From contig CAMDRT010000012.1 of assembly GCA_945906815.1 (NCBI GenBank), positions 1-64,000 on the forward strand: DNA of 64,000 nucleotides. The letters are read 5' to 3'. Made by a program: the position numbers and the translations under genes. This document shows, piece by piece, positions 8,398-17,416 of the stretch. Within the stretch, counting starts at the first letter, position 1; the number at the start of each line of letters is the position of its first letter. The DNA comes from Bordetella parapertussis. GTDB taxonomy: Bacteria; Pseudomonadota; Gammaproteobacteria; Burkholderiales; SG8-41. The notes below the pieces were generated by a model, which was not told the DNA's origin, did no database searches, and saw only the letters and a program-made list of their open reading frames with translations.

Positions 8398-8610
8398 TTA
8401 TTTTTTGGCGTCGGCTTTCTTGTCGTCAGCTTTCTTGCCGTCAGCTTTCTTGCCGTCTTCTTTTTTGGCGTCAGCTTTCTTGCCGTCTTCTTTTTTGGCA
8501 TCGGCTTTTACTTCCGCTTTCGGCGCGTCTTTCTTGTCCTGCGCGATGACCGGGGTTACGGTCGCGGCCGCAAACAGCGCGGTGATCAGGGTAATAAACA
8601 GCTTCTTCAT
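8398..8610 (-). CDS. Small secreted Lys/Asp/Ala-rich repeat peptide
   Basis: 70-aa precursor. Residues 1-23 form a signal peptide (M-K-K-L-F-I-T-L-I ... A-Q). The mature part is almost only K, A, D, E and G, built from repeats of the type K-A-D-A-K-K-E-D-G-K. The start ATG has an AGGAAAAAG-type ribosome site. Its own terminator lies downstream and AT-rich DNA with promoter-like texture lies upstream (8611-8900), so this looks like a real monocistronic gene. Lys/Ala-rich secreted peptides of this kind are common in Betaproteobacteria without assigned function. The mature peptide is probably disordered and could bind anions, envelope components or metals; that is speculation. Confidence 0.7.
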   Translation of the reverse strand: MKKLFITLITALFAAATVTPVIAQDKKDAPKAEVKADAKKEDGKKADAKKEDGKKADGKKADDKKADAKK

Positions 8611-8906
8611 TTGCTTTTTCCTCGTGGGTGGTTGATGAATTGCTAACTGCGCAAACGACCGTATTTTTTTTTCGGTCTTTGCCACTAACGAATGAGTTGG
8701 AGCAGCGGTTGACTCGGTATAAAAAATAATTACATTATGGGTAAATGTTAAATAAACAATTAAAATCAATGTGTTGCAATGTAAATTGCTGCGAGATAAT
8801 GACCGGTTGTAGGATTATTTTAATACCCTGCGACGAGTCATGAGCACCGGGTTTTTGCTCTATGGCGTTTGGCCGCGTATGTTGGGGGCGGCTGTGGCGG
8901 GTTGTA

Positions 8907-9446
8907 TTACTGAATTTCGAGCCCTATGCCCACAGCGAGCCCATCCAATGTCCAGCCGCCGATGCGGTAACGAATGAGCCGCAAAGTCGGGTAACCCACG
9001 GCCGCAGTCATACGCCGAACCTGGCGGTTTTTTCCTTCGCGGATGGTGAGCGCTATCCACGCGGTGGGAATGTGCTTACGAAAGCGTACCGGTGGGTCGC
9101 GCGGCCACAGCCATGCGGGCTGTGCCACTATATCCGCTGCGGCGGGTCGTGTTAGGCCATCGTTGAGCGCGACGCCTTTGCGCAATTGTGCCAGGGCGAC
9201 TTCATTGGGAGTGCCTTCGACCTGCACGTAGTAGGTTTTGGGCAATTTGTGCCGCGGATCGGTGATGCGATGTTGCTCGCTGCCATCATCGGTAAGTAGC
9301 AACAGCCCTTCGCTATCGGCATCCAGGCGGCCGGCGGCATGCACGTTCGGCTGCTGGATGAAGTCCTTGAGCGTCAATTTGCCTTTGACCGCGCGAAACT
9401 GGCACAGCACGCCGTAGGGTTTGTTGAACAGCAGGCGTTGCGTCAT
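8907..9446 (-). CDS. rluE: 23S rRNA pseudouridine synthase, RluE type
   Basis: 179-aa member of the RsuA/RluB/E/F family. N-terminal [10 protein letters not shown], catalytic Asp in [14 protein letters not shown], and C-terminal [10 protein letters not shown]. There is no S4 domain and the protein is short, as in RluE, which modifies U2457 of E. coli 23S rRNA. The start was placed at M-T-Q-R-L-L-F; longer upstream starts run through the terminator region of the neighbouring gene. Confidence 0.9.
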   Translation of the reverse strand: MTQRLLFNKPYGVLCQFRAVKGKLTLKDFIQQPNVHAAGRLDADSEGLLLLTDDGSEQHRITDPRHKLPKTYYVQVEGTPNEVALAQLRKGVALNDGLTRPAAADIVAQPAWLWPRDPPVRFRKHIPTAWIALTIREGKNRQVRRMTAAVGYPTLRLIRYRIGGWTLDGLAVGIGLEIQ

Positions 9447-9468
9447 CGCCGCACCCACTGCCCAAACA

Positions 9469-9493
9469 ACAACGCCCGCAGTTGCGGGCGTTG
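9469..9493 (-). terminator. Rho-independent-like hairpin
   Basis: Inverted repeat AACGCCCGCA / TGCGGGCGTT with a 2-nt centre, just past the stop of the 9520-10896 gene and before rluE. No long T run follows, so it may work as a weaker terminator or a processing hairpin. Confidence 0.6.
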
Positions 9494-9519
9494 ATTGCAA
9501 GGCCGCTGGCGCACCCGAA

Positions 9520-10896
9520 TTACTGGCTGCCCCACGGCTTGATTGCCGCTTTCAACTGCGTGTAACCGTCGATGTAACGCGGCCGCTTGCCAGCAAACAC
9601 TTTATCGAACGTCGCCAACTGTGCATCCAGCCAGTTTGCCAGTTCGCTGTTGCCTGGGTTCGCCGCCTTGTACGCTTCGTTAATCAGCACGAAGTGGATG
9701 CGTGGATCGTACGGTTGCTTCTCGCCACCGACGGTTTCGTCACCCGCCAGCAGGCGCAGCAGCATGGCGTCGGCTGAACCGAGTGTCTGTTCGTAAATCG
9801 GCGCGCCTTCCATGCGGTACATCACGCTGGTCATGTCGTGACCGCTCTTCATGGTAAAGCCCATGTCAGCCCAGACTTTTTTCATGTCCACGCCGGTCTT
9901 GGCGTGATCGAGAACCATTTGCCCCCAGTTGCGCAATACTTCGGGTGCATCCGCCATCAGGTCGGTCAAGCGGTCACCGTCGAGGTCGGTAGCGTAGACG
10001 ATGGATTTGCGTTGCCGGATCATGTCATGCAGCAACAGGCCAAAGTTGGTGTCGGAAATGTGCTCATTGATTTCGCCGCTCCAGTTTTCCATGCCGGCTT
10101 TGAAATCCTTCGGCAGCAGGGCGACGATTGCATCGACGTTTGCCTTTTGTTCTTCGTAGGCGTCCACGGTGTAACGGCGCTTTAATTCGAACTGGGTGCC
10201 TTGCAACAGCCAGCGCACGATGCCGGCGTTGACAGCGTCTTCCTGCGCCTGTGTCGGCTTGGTAGCCACGCGACCGATTTGCTTGGTTTCATGCACCATT
10301 TTCAGGAATAGCCGCACCGCATACGCCATGCGCACACCCGGGGTATTCATCTCGGAGTGGATGTTGCCGGTATCGCGGCTGACCGTGAATTTCTTGCTGT
10401 CCTGGGAATACGGCAGGCCGGGCATAAAGCGCACGCTGGTAATCGGGCCGTACGGGCGCACATTGCAATACACACCGGCGGCGGTGCGCAGCGGCGCGTT
10501 GGCCGATTTTCCCGCCACCACTACTTTTTTGCCGTTTTCGTTGACCATGAAATCGCCTGCGGTGGACCACTTCAGGCAGGTGTAATCCAGTTTGCCGAAC
10601 CACTCCAACGATTTCAGTTTGGTGTCGTGGCGAAACTGCGCCATCATCGGCACGCCGAGGAACGGCAGCCCGAGCACATCGAGCGCCATCAAGGTGCCGT
10701 TCAAGGCGAACATGTCGGTAAACGCATGGGCCACCGGCTGCACGCCGCCGTGGTTGCTGCCGCCTTCCCAGATCACGGCATCGGAAATGCCGCGCGGCTG
10801 AATTTTGGATCGTGGGTAGATGCTGTCGAGCAGCTTGAATAAATCGCCGTCTTGTTCTTCTTTGGCGATTTTAAAAAGGTCGAGGTTGCCAGTCAT
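9520..10896 (-). CDS. Conserved-looking protein of unknown function (458 aa)
   Basis: I do not recognise this family. It is a 458-aa soluble protein with no signal peptide or membrane helix and even, globular composition. Recognisable stretches include [10 protein letters not shown] near residue 44, C-N-V-R-P-Y-G-P-I near 145, [12 protein letters not shown] near 290 and [10 protein letters not shown] near 380. Aspartate- and histidine-rich turns could bind a metal or phosphate. It occupies the place beside the cold-shock, clpS and clpA genes where isocitrate dehydrogenase often sits in Betaproteobacteria, but I see none of the Icd motifs. It is probably transcribed alone, ending at the hairpin at 9469-9493. 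Confidence 0.6.
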   Translation of the reverse strand: MTGNLDLFKIAKEEQDGDLFKLLDSIYPRSKIQPRGISDAVIWEGGSNHGGVQPVAHAFTDMFALNGTLMALDVLGLPFLGVPMMAQFRHDTKLKSLEWFGKLDYTCLKWSTAGDFMVNENGKKVVVAGKSANAPLRTAAGVYCNVRPYGPITSVRFMPGLPYSQDSKKFTVSRDTGNIHSEMNTPGVRMAYAVRLFLKMVHETKQIGRVATKPTQAQEDAVNAGIVRWLLQGTQFELKRRYTVDAYEEQKANVDAIVALLPKDFKAGMENWSGEINEHISDTNFGLLLHDMIRQRKSIVYATDLDGDRLTDLMADAPEVLRNWGQMVLDHAKTGVDMKKVWADMGFTMKSGHDMTSVMYRMEGAPIYEQTLGSADAMLLRLLAGDETVGGEKQPYDPRIHFVLINEAYKAANPGNSELANWLDAQLATFDKVFAGKRPRYIDGYTQLKAAIKPWGSQ

Positions 10897-11189
10897 GATT
10901 CTCCGTTTCCGTCTTCGTTGATGTTGGTGCGTATTACCTGGGCGCGTCGCGTGGGTTTAAGCGCGGCGATTATCGCATTTATTGTAGTTCGTATAAATCG
11001 GCGTAAACCCAGCGGCGGGGGGCGTGCGCTAATTTAATGGCGTTCGTATTGTGGTCGGCTAACGCAAGGGAGAAAGAGTTAGGGCGCGCAAAACGCAAAA
11101 AATAGCCCTTTACCCTAAACGCGTGCTGGGGTTTACAGAATGGCAACGACACGTGTGGACGGACGGCTAGCTCCCCGCTCTGGAACAAG

Positions 11190-11393
11190 CTACGCGGCCT
11201 GAAGGTTTGCAGCTTGCTTGCCCTTGGGGCCTTGTGTGACTTCGAACGAGACTGTCTGGCCTACCTTCAGCGTTTTGAACCCGTTCATTTGAATGGCCGA
11301 GAAAGGGGCGAAAAGCGCTTCACTTTGATCGTCCGGCGTGATGAACCCGTAGCCTTTGGAGTCGTTGAACCACCTCACGGTGCCCGTCGCCAT
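11190..11393 (-). CDS. Cold-shock-like nucleic-acid-binding protein
   Basis: 67-aa single CSD protein. RNP1 is intact (K-G-Y-G-F-I). RNP2 is altered: the usual F-V-H-F reads F-A-P-F (L-F-A-P-F-S-A-I). The start [10 protein letters not shown] is canonical. It is divergent from clpS with about 270 bp between, the usual layout for a CspD/CspA-type gene near clpS-clpA. The 293 bp between this gene and the 458-aa gene (10897-11189) hold only poor short frames. Confidence 0.93.
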   Translation of the reverse strand: MATGTVRWFNDSKGYGFITPDDQSEALFAPFSAIQMNGFKTLKVGQTVSFEVTQGPKGKQAANLQAA

Positions 11394-11662
11394 GTTTCAT
11401 CCTTCCTGGATCAAGCGGGCCGCGGCCCGCTTTCAATTACATGCATTTTCACCTGCGTGATCATCGTTACCAAAGCTGCAAGGGCGTGTCACCATCGCAG
11501 ACAGAATTAAAGCATACACCAAAATCGCCGATAACATGAGAGCAACACCGCGAATCTTTTATCTTATCGACACTTGAATTTTCCGGAATTACGTCCAAAA
11601 TACACGCTTACGCGCGGAATCAGTTCCGCGAGCCCGATGTATAGAGTGAGTGATGTTGAACC

Positions 11663-11971
11663 ATGGCAGGCAGACAACGCGATGACACGGTACTGGAGGC
11701 GCAGCGGGCAAAAACCAAGCCGCCGCCGATGTTCAAGGTGATGATCCTGAACGACGACTACACGCCGATGGATTTTGTAGTGCTCGTGCTGCAAAAGTTT
11801 TTCTCACTGAACCGGGAAAAGGCGACGGCGGTGATGCTGAAGGTGCACCGCGAGGGTATGGGGGTGTGCGGCGTTTATTCCAAGGACGTTGCGTCGACCA
11901 AGGTGGATCAGGTACGCGCGTACGCCAAACAGCACCAACACCCGTTACAGTGCATGATGGAAGAAAATTGA
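11663..11971 (+). CDS. clpS: ATP-dependent Clp protease adaptor ClpS
   Basis: 102-aa N-end rule adaptor that delivers substrates to ClpAP. Core motif [14 protein letters not shown] with the N-degron pocket residues N-D-D, then [14 protein letters not shown] and a C-terminal [10 protein letters not shown]. It lies 52 bp upstream of clpA on the same strand, the usual operon. Confidence 0.97.
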   Translation: MAGRQRDDTVLEAQRAKTKPPPMFKVMILNDDYTPMDFVVLVLQKFFSLNREKATAVMLKVHREGMGVCGVYSKDVASTKVDQVRAYAKQHQHPLQCMMEEN

Positions 11972-12023
11972 TGTACCCTGCAACCATGATTACAGAAGCC
12001 GCTATTCACAATAAGGGACGCCG

Positions 12024-14291
12024 ATGATCGCTCAGGAACTGGAAGTCAGTCTGCACATGGCCTTCATGGAGGCCCGCCAAAAGCGCCACGAGTTCATTAC
12101 CGTCGAGCATTTGCTGCTGGCGCTGGTGGACAATCCGTCGGCCTCCGCGGTGTTAAAGGCGTGTGCTGCCGATGTCGATGATCTGCGCAAACTGCTGGCG
12201 GACTTTGTGACTGAACATACGCCGATACTGGCGGGTGTAGACGTCGATACCCAGCCCACGCTCGGGTTCCAGCGCGTGATCCAGCGCGCCATTCTGCACG
12301 TGCAGTCGTCGGGCAAAAAAGAGGTGACCGGGGCCAATGTGCTGGTGGCGATTTTCGGCGAAAAAGATTCTCACGCCGTTTATTTTTTGAATCAAAAGGG
12401 CATCACGCGGCTCGACGTAGTGAACTTTATTTCGCACGGCATCAGCAAAACACCGCAGGCGGCGCCGGCCAAGTCCGAAGCCGAATCCGACACCGAGCAG
12501 GAAACGCCAGCCGCAGGCGGCGCGCTGGAAAACTACACGCTGAATCTGAACAGCCTGGCGCAGCAGGGCAAGATTGATCCCCTGATCGGGCGCGACAAGG
12601 AATTGGAGCGCGCGATTCAGATATTGTGCCGCCGCCGCAAGAATAATCCGCTGTTGGTGGGCGAAGCGGGTGTGGGAAAAACGGCGATTGCCGAGGGTTT
12701 GGCGCGGCGCATTGTTGAGGAATCGGTACCCGACATCCTGCTCAAAAGCACGGTCTACGCGCTCGACATGGGCGCATTGCTGGCGGGTACCAAGTATCGC
12801 GGTGACTTTGAGCAACGCCTGAAAGCGGTGCTGAAGCAGTTGCAGGAAAATCCACGCGCGATTTTGTTCATCGACGAAATACACACGCTGATTGGCGCGG
12901 GCGCGGCATCGGGCGGCACGCTGGATGCCTCCAATCTGTTGAAGCCGGCGTTATCCAACGGCCAGTTGAAATGCATAGGCGCCACCACCTATACCGAGTT
13001 TCGCGGGGTGTTCGAAAAAGATCACGCGCTGTCACGGCGCTTCCAGAAGATCGATGTGCTGGAGCCCTCGGTGGAAGAAACCGTGCAAATCCTGAAGGGC
13101 CTGAAGTCGCGCTTCGAGGAGCACCACGGCGTCAAATACATGGCGGCTGCATTAACCGCGGCAGCCGAGCTGGCGGCGCGTTTTATCAACGACCGACATT
13201 TGCCCGACAAGGCGATCGACGTCATCGACGAGGCCGGCGCCGCGCAGCGCATCCTGCCGAAATCGAAGCAGAAAAAAATCATCACCAAACACGAGATTGA
13301 AGAAGTGGTGGCGAAGATCACGCGCATACCGCCGCAAACCGTGTCCAACGACGACCGCAATTCGTTGAAGACCCTGGGACGCGATCTGAAGTCGGTGGTG
13401 TTTGGCCAGGACAAGGCCATTGATGCGTTGACCACGGCCATCAAAATGGCGCGCAGTGGCCTGGGCAATCCGTTAAAACCCATTGGCAGCTTTTTGTTCT
13501 CCGGCCCCACCGGCGTGGGCAAGACCGAGGTCGCGCGTCAGTTGGCCTACGTGATGGGTGTGGAGTTGATTCGTTTTGATATGTCGGAATACATGGAGCG
13601 TCACGCGGTGTCACGCCTGATCGGCGCGCCGCCGGGCTACGTCGGATTTGATCAGGGCGGGTTGCTGACCGAGCAAATCACCAAGCAACCTTATTCGGTG
13701 CTGCTGCTGGATGAAATCGAAAAAGCGCATCCCGACATTTTTAATATCCTGCTGCAGGTGATGGATCACGGCACGCTCACCGACAACAACGGACGCAAGG
13801 CGGATTTTCGCAATGTGGTGATCATCATGACCACCAACGCAGGTGCCGCCGAGTTGTCAAAAACCAGCATGGGGTTCGCGCCGGCCAAACAGGCGGGCGA
13901 CGAAATGGGCGAGATCAAGCGCATGTTCACACCGGAGTTCCGCAACCGGCTGGATGCGATGATTTCGTTTGCCGCACTGGATCGCGAGGTGATCCTGCGT
14001 GTGGTGGATAAATTCCTGATGCAACTGGAAGACCAGTTGCACGAGAAAAAGGTCGATATCACCTTCACTCAGCCATTGAAAGATTACCTGGCGAAAAAAG
14101 GATTCGACCCGGCGATGGGCGCGCGCCCGATGGCGCGGCTGATCCAGGACACCATACGCAGCGCGCTGGCGGATGAGCTGCTGTTCGGCAAGCTCGCTAG
14201 CGGCGGCAAGGTGACGGTGGATATCGATGCCAGCGAGAAGGTCAAGTTGGTGTTTGCCGAGGAAAAAAAGCCCGAGGCGACGGTGGTTTAA
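12024..14291 (+). CDS. clpA: ATP-dependent Clp protease ATPase subunit ClpA
   Basis: 755-aa AAA+ unfoldase that feeds ClpP. N-terminal Clp-N repeat domain (1-140), first AAA domain with Walker A G-E-A-G-V-G-K-T near residue 213 and Walker B L-F-I-D-E-I-H, second AAA domain with Walker A G-P-T-G-V-G-K-T near 495 and L-L-L-D-E-I-E-K. There is no long middle domain, which separates it from ClpB. Length is typical of ClpA. The gene ends before a strong terminator. Confidence 0.97.
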   Translation: MIAQELEVSLHMAFMEARQKRHEFITVEHLLLALVDNPSASAVLKACAADVDDLRKLLADFVTEHTPILAGVDVDTQPTLGFQRVIQRAILHVQSSGKKEVTGANVLVAIFGEKDSHAVYFLNQKGITRLDVVNFISHGISKTPQAAPAKSEAESDTEQETPAAGGALENYTLNLNSLAQQGKIDPLIGRDKELERAIQILCRRRKNNPLLVGEAGVGKTAIAEGLARRIVEESVPDILLKSTVYALDMGALLAGTKYRGDFEQRLKAVLKQLQENPRAILFIDEIHTLIGAGAASGGTLDASNLLKPALSNGQLKCIGATTYTEFRGVFEKDHALSRRFQKIDVLEPSVEETVQILKGLKSRFEEHHGVKYMAAALTAAAELAARFINDRHLPDKAIDVIDEAGAAQRILPKSKQKKIITKHEIEEVVAKITRIPPQTVSNDDRNSLKTLGRDLKSVVFGQDKAIDALTTAIKMARSGLGNPLKPIGSFLFSGPTGVGKTEVARQLAYVMGVELIRFDMSEYMERHAVSRLIGAPPGYVGFDQGGLLTEQITKQPYSVLLLDEIEKAHPDIFNILLQVMDHGTLTDNNGRKADFRNVVIIMTTNAGAAELSKTSMGFAPAKQAGDEMGEIKRMFTPEFRNRLDAMISFAALDREVILRVVDKFLMQLEDQLHEKKVDITFTQPLKDYLAKKGFDPAMGARPMARLIQDTIRSALADELLFGKLASGGKVTVDIDASEKVKLVFAEEKKPEATVV

Positions 14292-14310
14292 CGGCGTCCT
14301 TGGCATAGGC

Positions 14311-14337
14311 AAAAACCCCGGCTGGTCCGGGGTTTTT
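14311..14337 (+). terminator. Rho-independent terminator after clpA
   Basis: AAAAACCCCGG / CCGGGGTTTTT inverted repeat with a 5-nt loop, 19 bp past the clpA stop; T tract on the plus strand. Confidence 0.93.
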
Positions 14338-14422
14338 GCTTTAAGGGTTGATCAATTTGCTTCTGTGCATACCCCCCGGCGTTGGTATACTAGACTGCGA
14401 TAAATTGCCTAAGGAGTGACTT

Positions 14423-14761
14423 ATGAACGCTCGATGGTTCGCTGCGGGATGCGCAGCCCTGTTGGTGGCGGGCGCGGTGCCCGCGCAGGCGCAGGACCCC
14501 CATGCCGCGCGCGCGCTGGCGGCAACGTGTTTTACCTGCCACGGTACCGATGGCCGCAGCGCGGGCGGTGTGCCGCCGAGCATCGCCGGGCAAAACAAGG
14601 AGGTGATGGTGCAGCAACTGCGGGATTTTCGCGACGGCAAGCGGCCTGCGACCATCATGCATCAGCACGCCAAGGGCTACACCGATGCGCAGTTTGAGCT
14701 GATCGCCGCTTATTTCGCCAACCTCAAGCCCGCAGCTGCGCCCGCGCGTAGCGGCTATTAG
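14423..14761 (+). CDS. fccA: Class I c-type cytochrome, sulfide dehydrogenase cytochrome subunit
   Basis: 112-aa periplasmic cytochrome with a signal peptide (1-23, A-Q-A-Q) and one heme site C-F-T-C-H-G near residues 35-40. The distal Met ligand is probably in T-I-M-H-Q. The segment S-I-A-G-Q-N-K-E-V-M-V-Q-Q-L-R-D-F is typical of the c553/FccA group. It sits 9 bp before the flavoprotein gene, so the pair should form flavocytochrome c and pass electrons from sulfide to the respiratory chain. A free c553 is possible but less likely given the neighbour. Confidence 0.85.
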   Translation: MNARWFAAGCAALLVAGAVPAQAQDPHAARALAATCFTCHGTDGRSAGGVPPSIAGQNKEVMVQQLRDFRDGKRPATIMHQHAKGYTDAQFELIAAYFANLKPAAAPARSGY

Positions 14762-14770
14762 GAGAACGCC

Positions 14771-16039
14771 ATGACTCTATCCAGACGTGAATTCATGCAA
14801 TGGACGGCAGCGGCGGGCGCTACGGCGCTAACTGGGTGCGCCACCACCGGCGGCGCCAGCGCCGGGCGCGTGGTGGTGATCGGCGCTGGCATCGGCGGTG
14901 GCACCGCGGCGAAATACGTGAAGATGTGGTCACCGGATATCGATGTCACCGTGGTCGAACGGGAAGCGGGATTCGTATCGTGCCCGATCAGTAATCTGGT
15001 GCTGGCAGGCAACACCACGCTTAACGACATTTCTCGCGACTACCGCGGGCTTTCTGAGCGCGGCGTTAAGGTGGTGCGCGACAATGCCGTGGCGATCGAT
15101 CCTGTCGCGAAAAGCGTGCGGCTGGCGGGCGGCAATACGCTTAACTATGACCGCTTGATCGTGTCGCCCGGCGTGGATTTTAATTACGACACGATTCCGG
15201 GCCTTAACCATGCCGCCGCGCAAGCGCAGGTTTTGCACGCGTGGAAGGCCGGGCCACAAACGCTGGCGCTGCGCAAACAGCTTGAAGCGATGCGCGATGG
15301 CGGGGTGTATGTGTTGCATATTCCGCTGGCGCCGTTTCGCTGCCCGCCGGGGCCGTATGAGCGGATCTGCCAGGTGGCGGATTACTTCAAGCGTGCCAAA
15401 CCGAAATCAAAAATCATCGTGCTCGACAGCAATCCGGATGTAGTGTCAAAGGCGGGCCTGTTCAAAGCGGCGTGGAACAACCTCTACAAAGGCATGATCG
15501 ACTACCGCCCCAACAGCGAAATTGCCGATGTCGATGTGAAAGGCATGACCATCAAGCTGCTGTTCGGCGATGTCAAAGGCGATGTGCTTAACGTGGTGCC
15601 GCCGCAGCGCGCGGGAGACATTGCGCAGCAGGCGGGCTTGATTACCGCCAACAACCGCTGGTGCGGCGTGGACTGGCTGAGTTGCGAGTCCACGGCAGTC
15701 AAAGGCGTGCATGTGCTGGGTGATTCCACGTTAGCAGCAGCCGCCATGCCCAAATCGGCCAGCATGGCGAATCAGCATGCGAAAGTATGCGCGGCGGCGG
15801 TCATCGCCCTGATCAAGGGCCAGCCGCTCAACCCCGCGCCGATGATGATGAACACTTGCTACAGCTTCGTCGACGCTAAGAACGTGATTCATGTGGCGTC
15901 GGTCCATGCCTACAGCGCGGCGGATAAAACCATGGCGGTGGTCAAGGGCGCCGGCGGCTTGTCCCCCAAGCCCAGTGAACTCGAAGGCCAGTACGCGTGG
16001 GGCTGGGCGCGCAACATCTGGGCGGATTCCCTGGGCTAA
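14771..16039 (+). CDS. fccB: Sulfide dehydrogenase (flavocytochrome c) flavoprotein subunit
   Basis: 422-aa FAD protein that oxidises sulfide to sulfur or polysulfide in the periplasm. A Tat signal (S-R-R-E-F-M, residues 4-9) and a Cys-containing exit segment are followed by the FAD motif V-V-I-G-A-G-I-G-G-G. Redox-cysteine contexts F-V-S-C-P-I-S, F-R-C-P-P-G and M-N-T-C-Y-S-F-V-D match the FCSD family, and the C-terminal FCSD flavin-binding domain is complete. AGGAG-type ribosome site at 14759-14763. Cotranscribed with fccA. Confidence 0.93.
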   Translation: MTLSRREFMQWTAAAGATALTGCATTGGASAGRVVVIGAGIGGGTAAKYVKMWSPDIDVTVVEREAGFVSCPISNLVLAGNTTLNDISRDYRGLSERGVKVVRDNAVAIDPVAKSVRLAGGNTLNYDRLIVSPGVDFNYDTIPGLNHAAAQAQVLHAWKAGPQTLALRKQLEAMRDGGVYVLHIPLAPFRCPPGPYERICQVADYFKRAKPKSKIIVLDSNPDVVSKAGLFKAAWNNLYKGMIDYRPNSEIADVDVKGMTIKLLFGDVKGDVLNVVPPQRAGDIAQQAGLITANNRWCGVDWLSCESTAVKGVHVLGDSTLAAAAMPKSASMANQHAKVCAAAVIALIKGQPLNPAPMMMNTCYSFVDAKNVIHVASVHAYSAADKTMAVVKGAGGLSPKPSELEGQYAWGWARNIWADSLG

Positions 16040-16071
16040 CCGGGCAGGGGTTTTTTAGGGCACAAAATACC

Positions 16072-16105
16072 GGGTGCTGATTGTTGTTTAGCACCCTTTA
16101 TTTTT
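16072..16105 (+). terminator. Terminator after fccAB
   Basis: GGGTGCT ... AGCACCC (7 bp, 11-nt loop) followed by TTTATTTTT. It lies between converging genes and overlaps the last codons of the minus-strand DUF2784 gene. Confidence 0.75.
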
Positions 16106-16484
16106 GCGCGTGCAGATTGCGAGCAGGTGGCACCCACCACCATGTTGCTGCTACCGCCAGCGCGAACGCGACATACAGCACTGTGAACACCCATTCGGGT
16201 GCCGCGAAAAACATCAGTTGATGCACCCAGCGCGCGATGAAACTTTTTTCCTGCGTCGCGCCGCGCAGTGCGTCCTCCCATACGGTCAGCGGACACACCC
16301 TGCCGAGCAGCGCTTCGCCGGCGACGAACAGAATGGCCGCCAGATGCGCGCCGCGAAAACGCAGGCGGCGTATCCAGCGCCAGCCGCGCCAGGCACCGAG
16401 CCACGTCAGCAACAGGCCCCCGACCACAAACAGCACGAACGCAAAATGGAGCAGCAGAATCGCGTCGGCGAGTAAGCCGCGCAT
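16098..16484 (-). CDS. DUF2784 family membrane protein
   Basis: 128-aa inner-membrane protein with three to four hydrophobic helices (L-L-H-F-A-F-V-L-F-V near residue 10, A-A-I-L-F-V-A-G-E near 50, and a C-terminal helix). The pattern L-H-x-x-F-V, then G-x-x-C-P-L-T-V-W-E, is that of DUF2784, whose function is unknown. The start was set at M-R-G-L-L-A-D to avoid arginine-rich upstream text overlapping sseA. It lies 20 bp after the sulfurtransferase gene and is probably cotranscribed with it. Confidence 0.8.
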   Translation of the reverse strand: MRGLLADAILLLHFAFVLFVVGGLLLTWLGAWRGWRWIRRLRFRGAHLAAILFVAGEALLGRVCPLTVWEDALRGATQEKSFIARWVHQLMFFAAPEWVFTVLYVAFALAVAATWWWVPPARNLHAQK

Positions 16485-16504
16485 GCGCGATGACGGGCGC
16501 GGTG

Positions 16505-17365
16505 TTAGTGCGCGCCGGTAGCCAGCGGACGCGTGCGGTCGCTGATCCATTCGCTCCATGACCCGGGATAGAGCCGTGAACCCTTCAGGCCTGCGATTTC
16601 CATCGCCAGCAGATTGTGGCAGGCGGTGACGCCGGAGCCGCATTGATGCACTACTTTTGCCGGCGCGCGTGCGTTGAGCAGCGACGCAAATTCCTGCTGC
16701 AGCACTTGCGCTGGTTTAAAGCAGCCGTCGTCGGCCAGATTGTTTTTGAAGAAACGATTTGCCGCGCCCGGAATATGCCCGGCCACTGGATCCAGTGTTT
16801 CGTTTTCTCCGCGAAAGCGGTCGGCGCTGCGCGCGTCGATGATGTGCAGTGCCTGGGCACCGGGATTGACCGCCTGCGTTACGAGGTCGTTTGCACTCAC
16901 CGCCAGTTGCGGATTCGGGTTGGGGTTGTAGCGCAGCGGTTGGATGGCGGGCAGCGCAGCGTTGAGGGGCAGCCCGGCGCTGTTCCAGGCGTCGATGCCG
17001 CCGTCGAGCACGGCGACGTTGCTGTGTCCCACCCAGCGTAGCATCCACCACAGGCGCGACGCGTACACGCCGCTCGACGCATCGTAGGCGACTAGCTGTT
17101 TGCTATTGTCGATACCCAGCGCCGCCAGCCGCAGCGTAAACGTAATGGGATGCGGCAACGGGTGACGGCCATTGGTGCCGGTCTTGGGGCCGGACAAGTC
17201 TTCATCCAGATGCAGGAAGCGTGCGCCGGGCAGGTGCGCTTGCGCGTAGGCACGGCGTCCGGCTTCGTAGTCCGCCAGATCGTGACGGCAGTCGCAGATG
17301 ATCCAGTTGGGGTCATCCTGATGCGCGGCGAGTGCGGCAGCCGAAATTAGCGTGGTGAAACTCAT
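16505..17365 (-). CDS. sseA: Sulfurtransferase, 3-mercaptopyruvate type
   Basis: 286-aa protein with two rhodanese domains, an inactive N-terminal one (about 5-130) and an active C-terminal one (about 155-280). The active loop is C-G-S-G-V-T-A with catalytic C242, the signature of 3-mercaptopyruvate sulfurtransferases rather than thiosulfate sulfurtransferases. No signal peptide, so cytoplasmic. Proximity to the sulfide dehydrogenase genes fits general sulfur handling but does not prove a joint pathway. Confidence 0.92.
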   Translation of the reverse strand: MSFTTLISAAALAAHQDDPNWIICDCRHDLADYEAGRRAYAQAHLPGARFLHLDEDLSGPKTGTNGRHPLPHPITFTLRLAALGIDNSKQLVAYDASSGVYASRLWWMLRWVGHSNVAVLDGGIDAWNSAGLPLNAALPAIQPLRYNPNPNPQLAVSANDLVTQAVNPGAQALHIIDARSADRFRGENETLDPVAGHIPGAANRFFKNNLADDGCFKPAQVLQQEFASLLNARAPAKVVHQCGSGVTACHNLLAMEIAGLKGSRLYPGSWSEWISDRTRPLATGAH

Positions 17366-17416
17366 CGCGTGGCCTTAGTGGAAAATAATTCAAGCGTTTG
17401 CCGCAAATCCAAGCCG

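Noticed and set aside
6399..8549. 716-codon open frame on the plus strand
   Set aside because: It is antisense to mnmA and the selenoprotein gene; its translation is His/Arg/Ala-rich with no family features, typical of a high-GC shadow frame.
9520..10896. Isocitrate dehydrogenase
   Set aside because: The position beside csp-clpS-clpA suggested icd, but none of the Icd substrate or NADP motifs are present.
10979..11188. 69-codon frame downstream of the cold-shock gene
   Set aside because: No ribosome site, no homology I can recognise and poor codon pattern.
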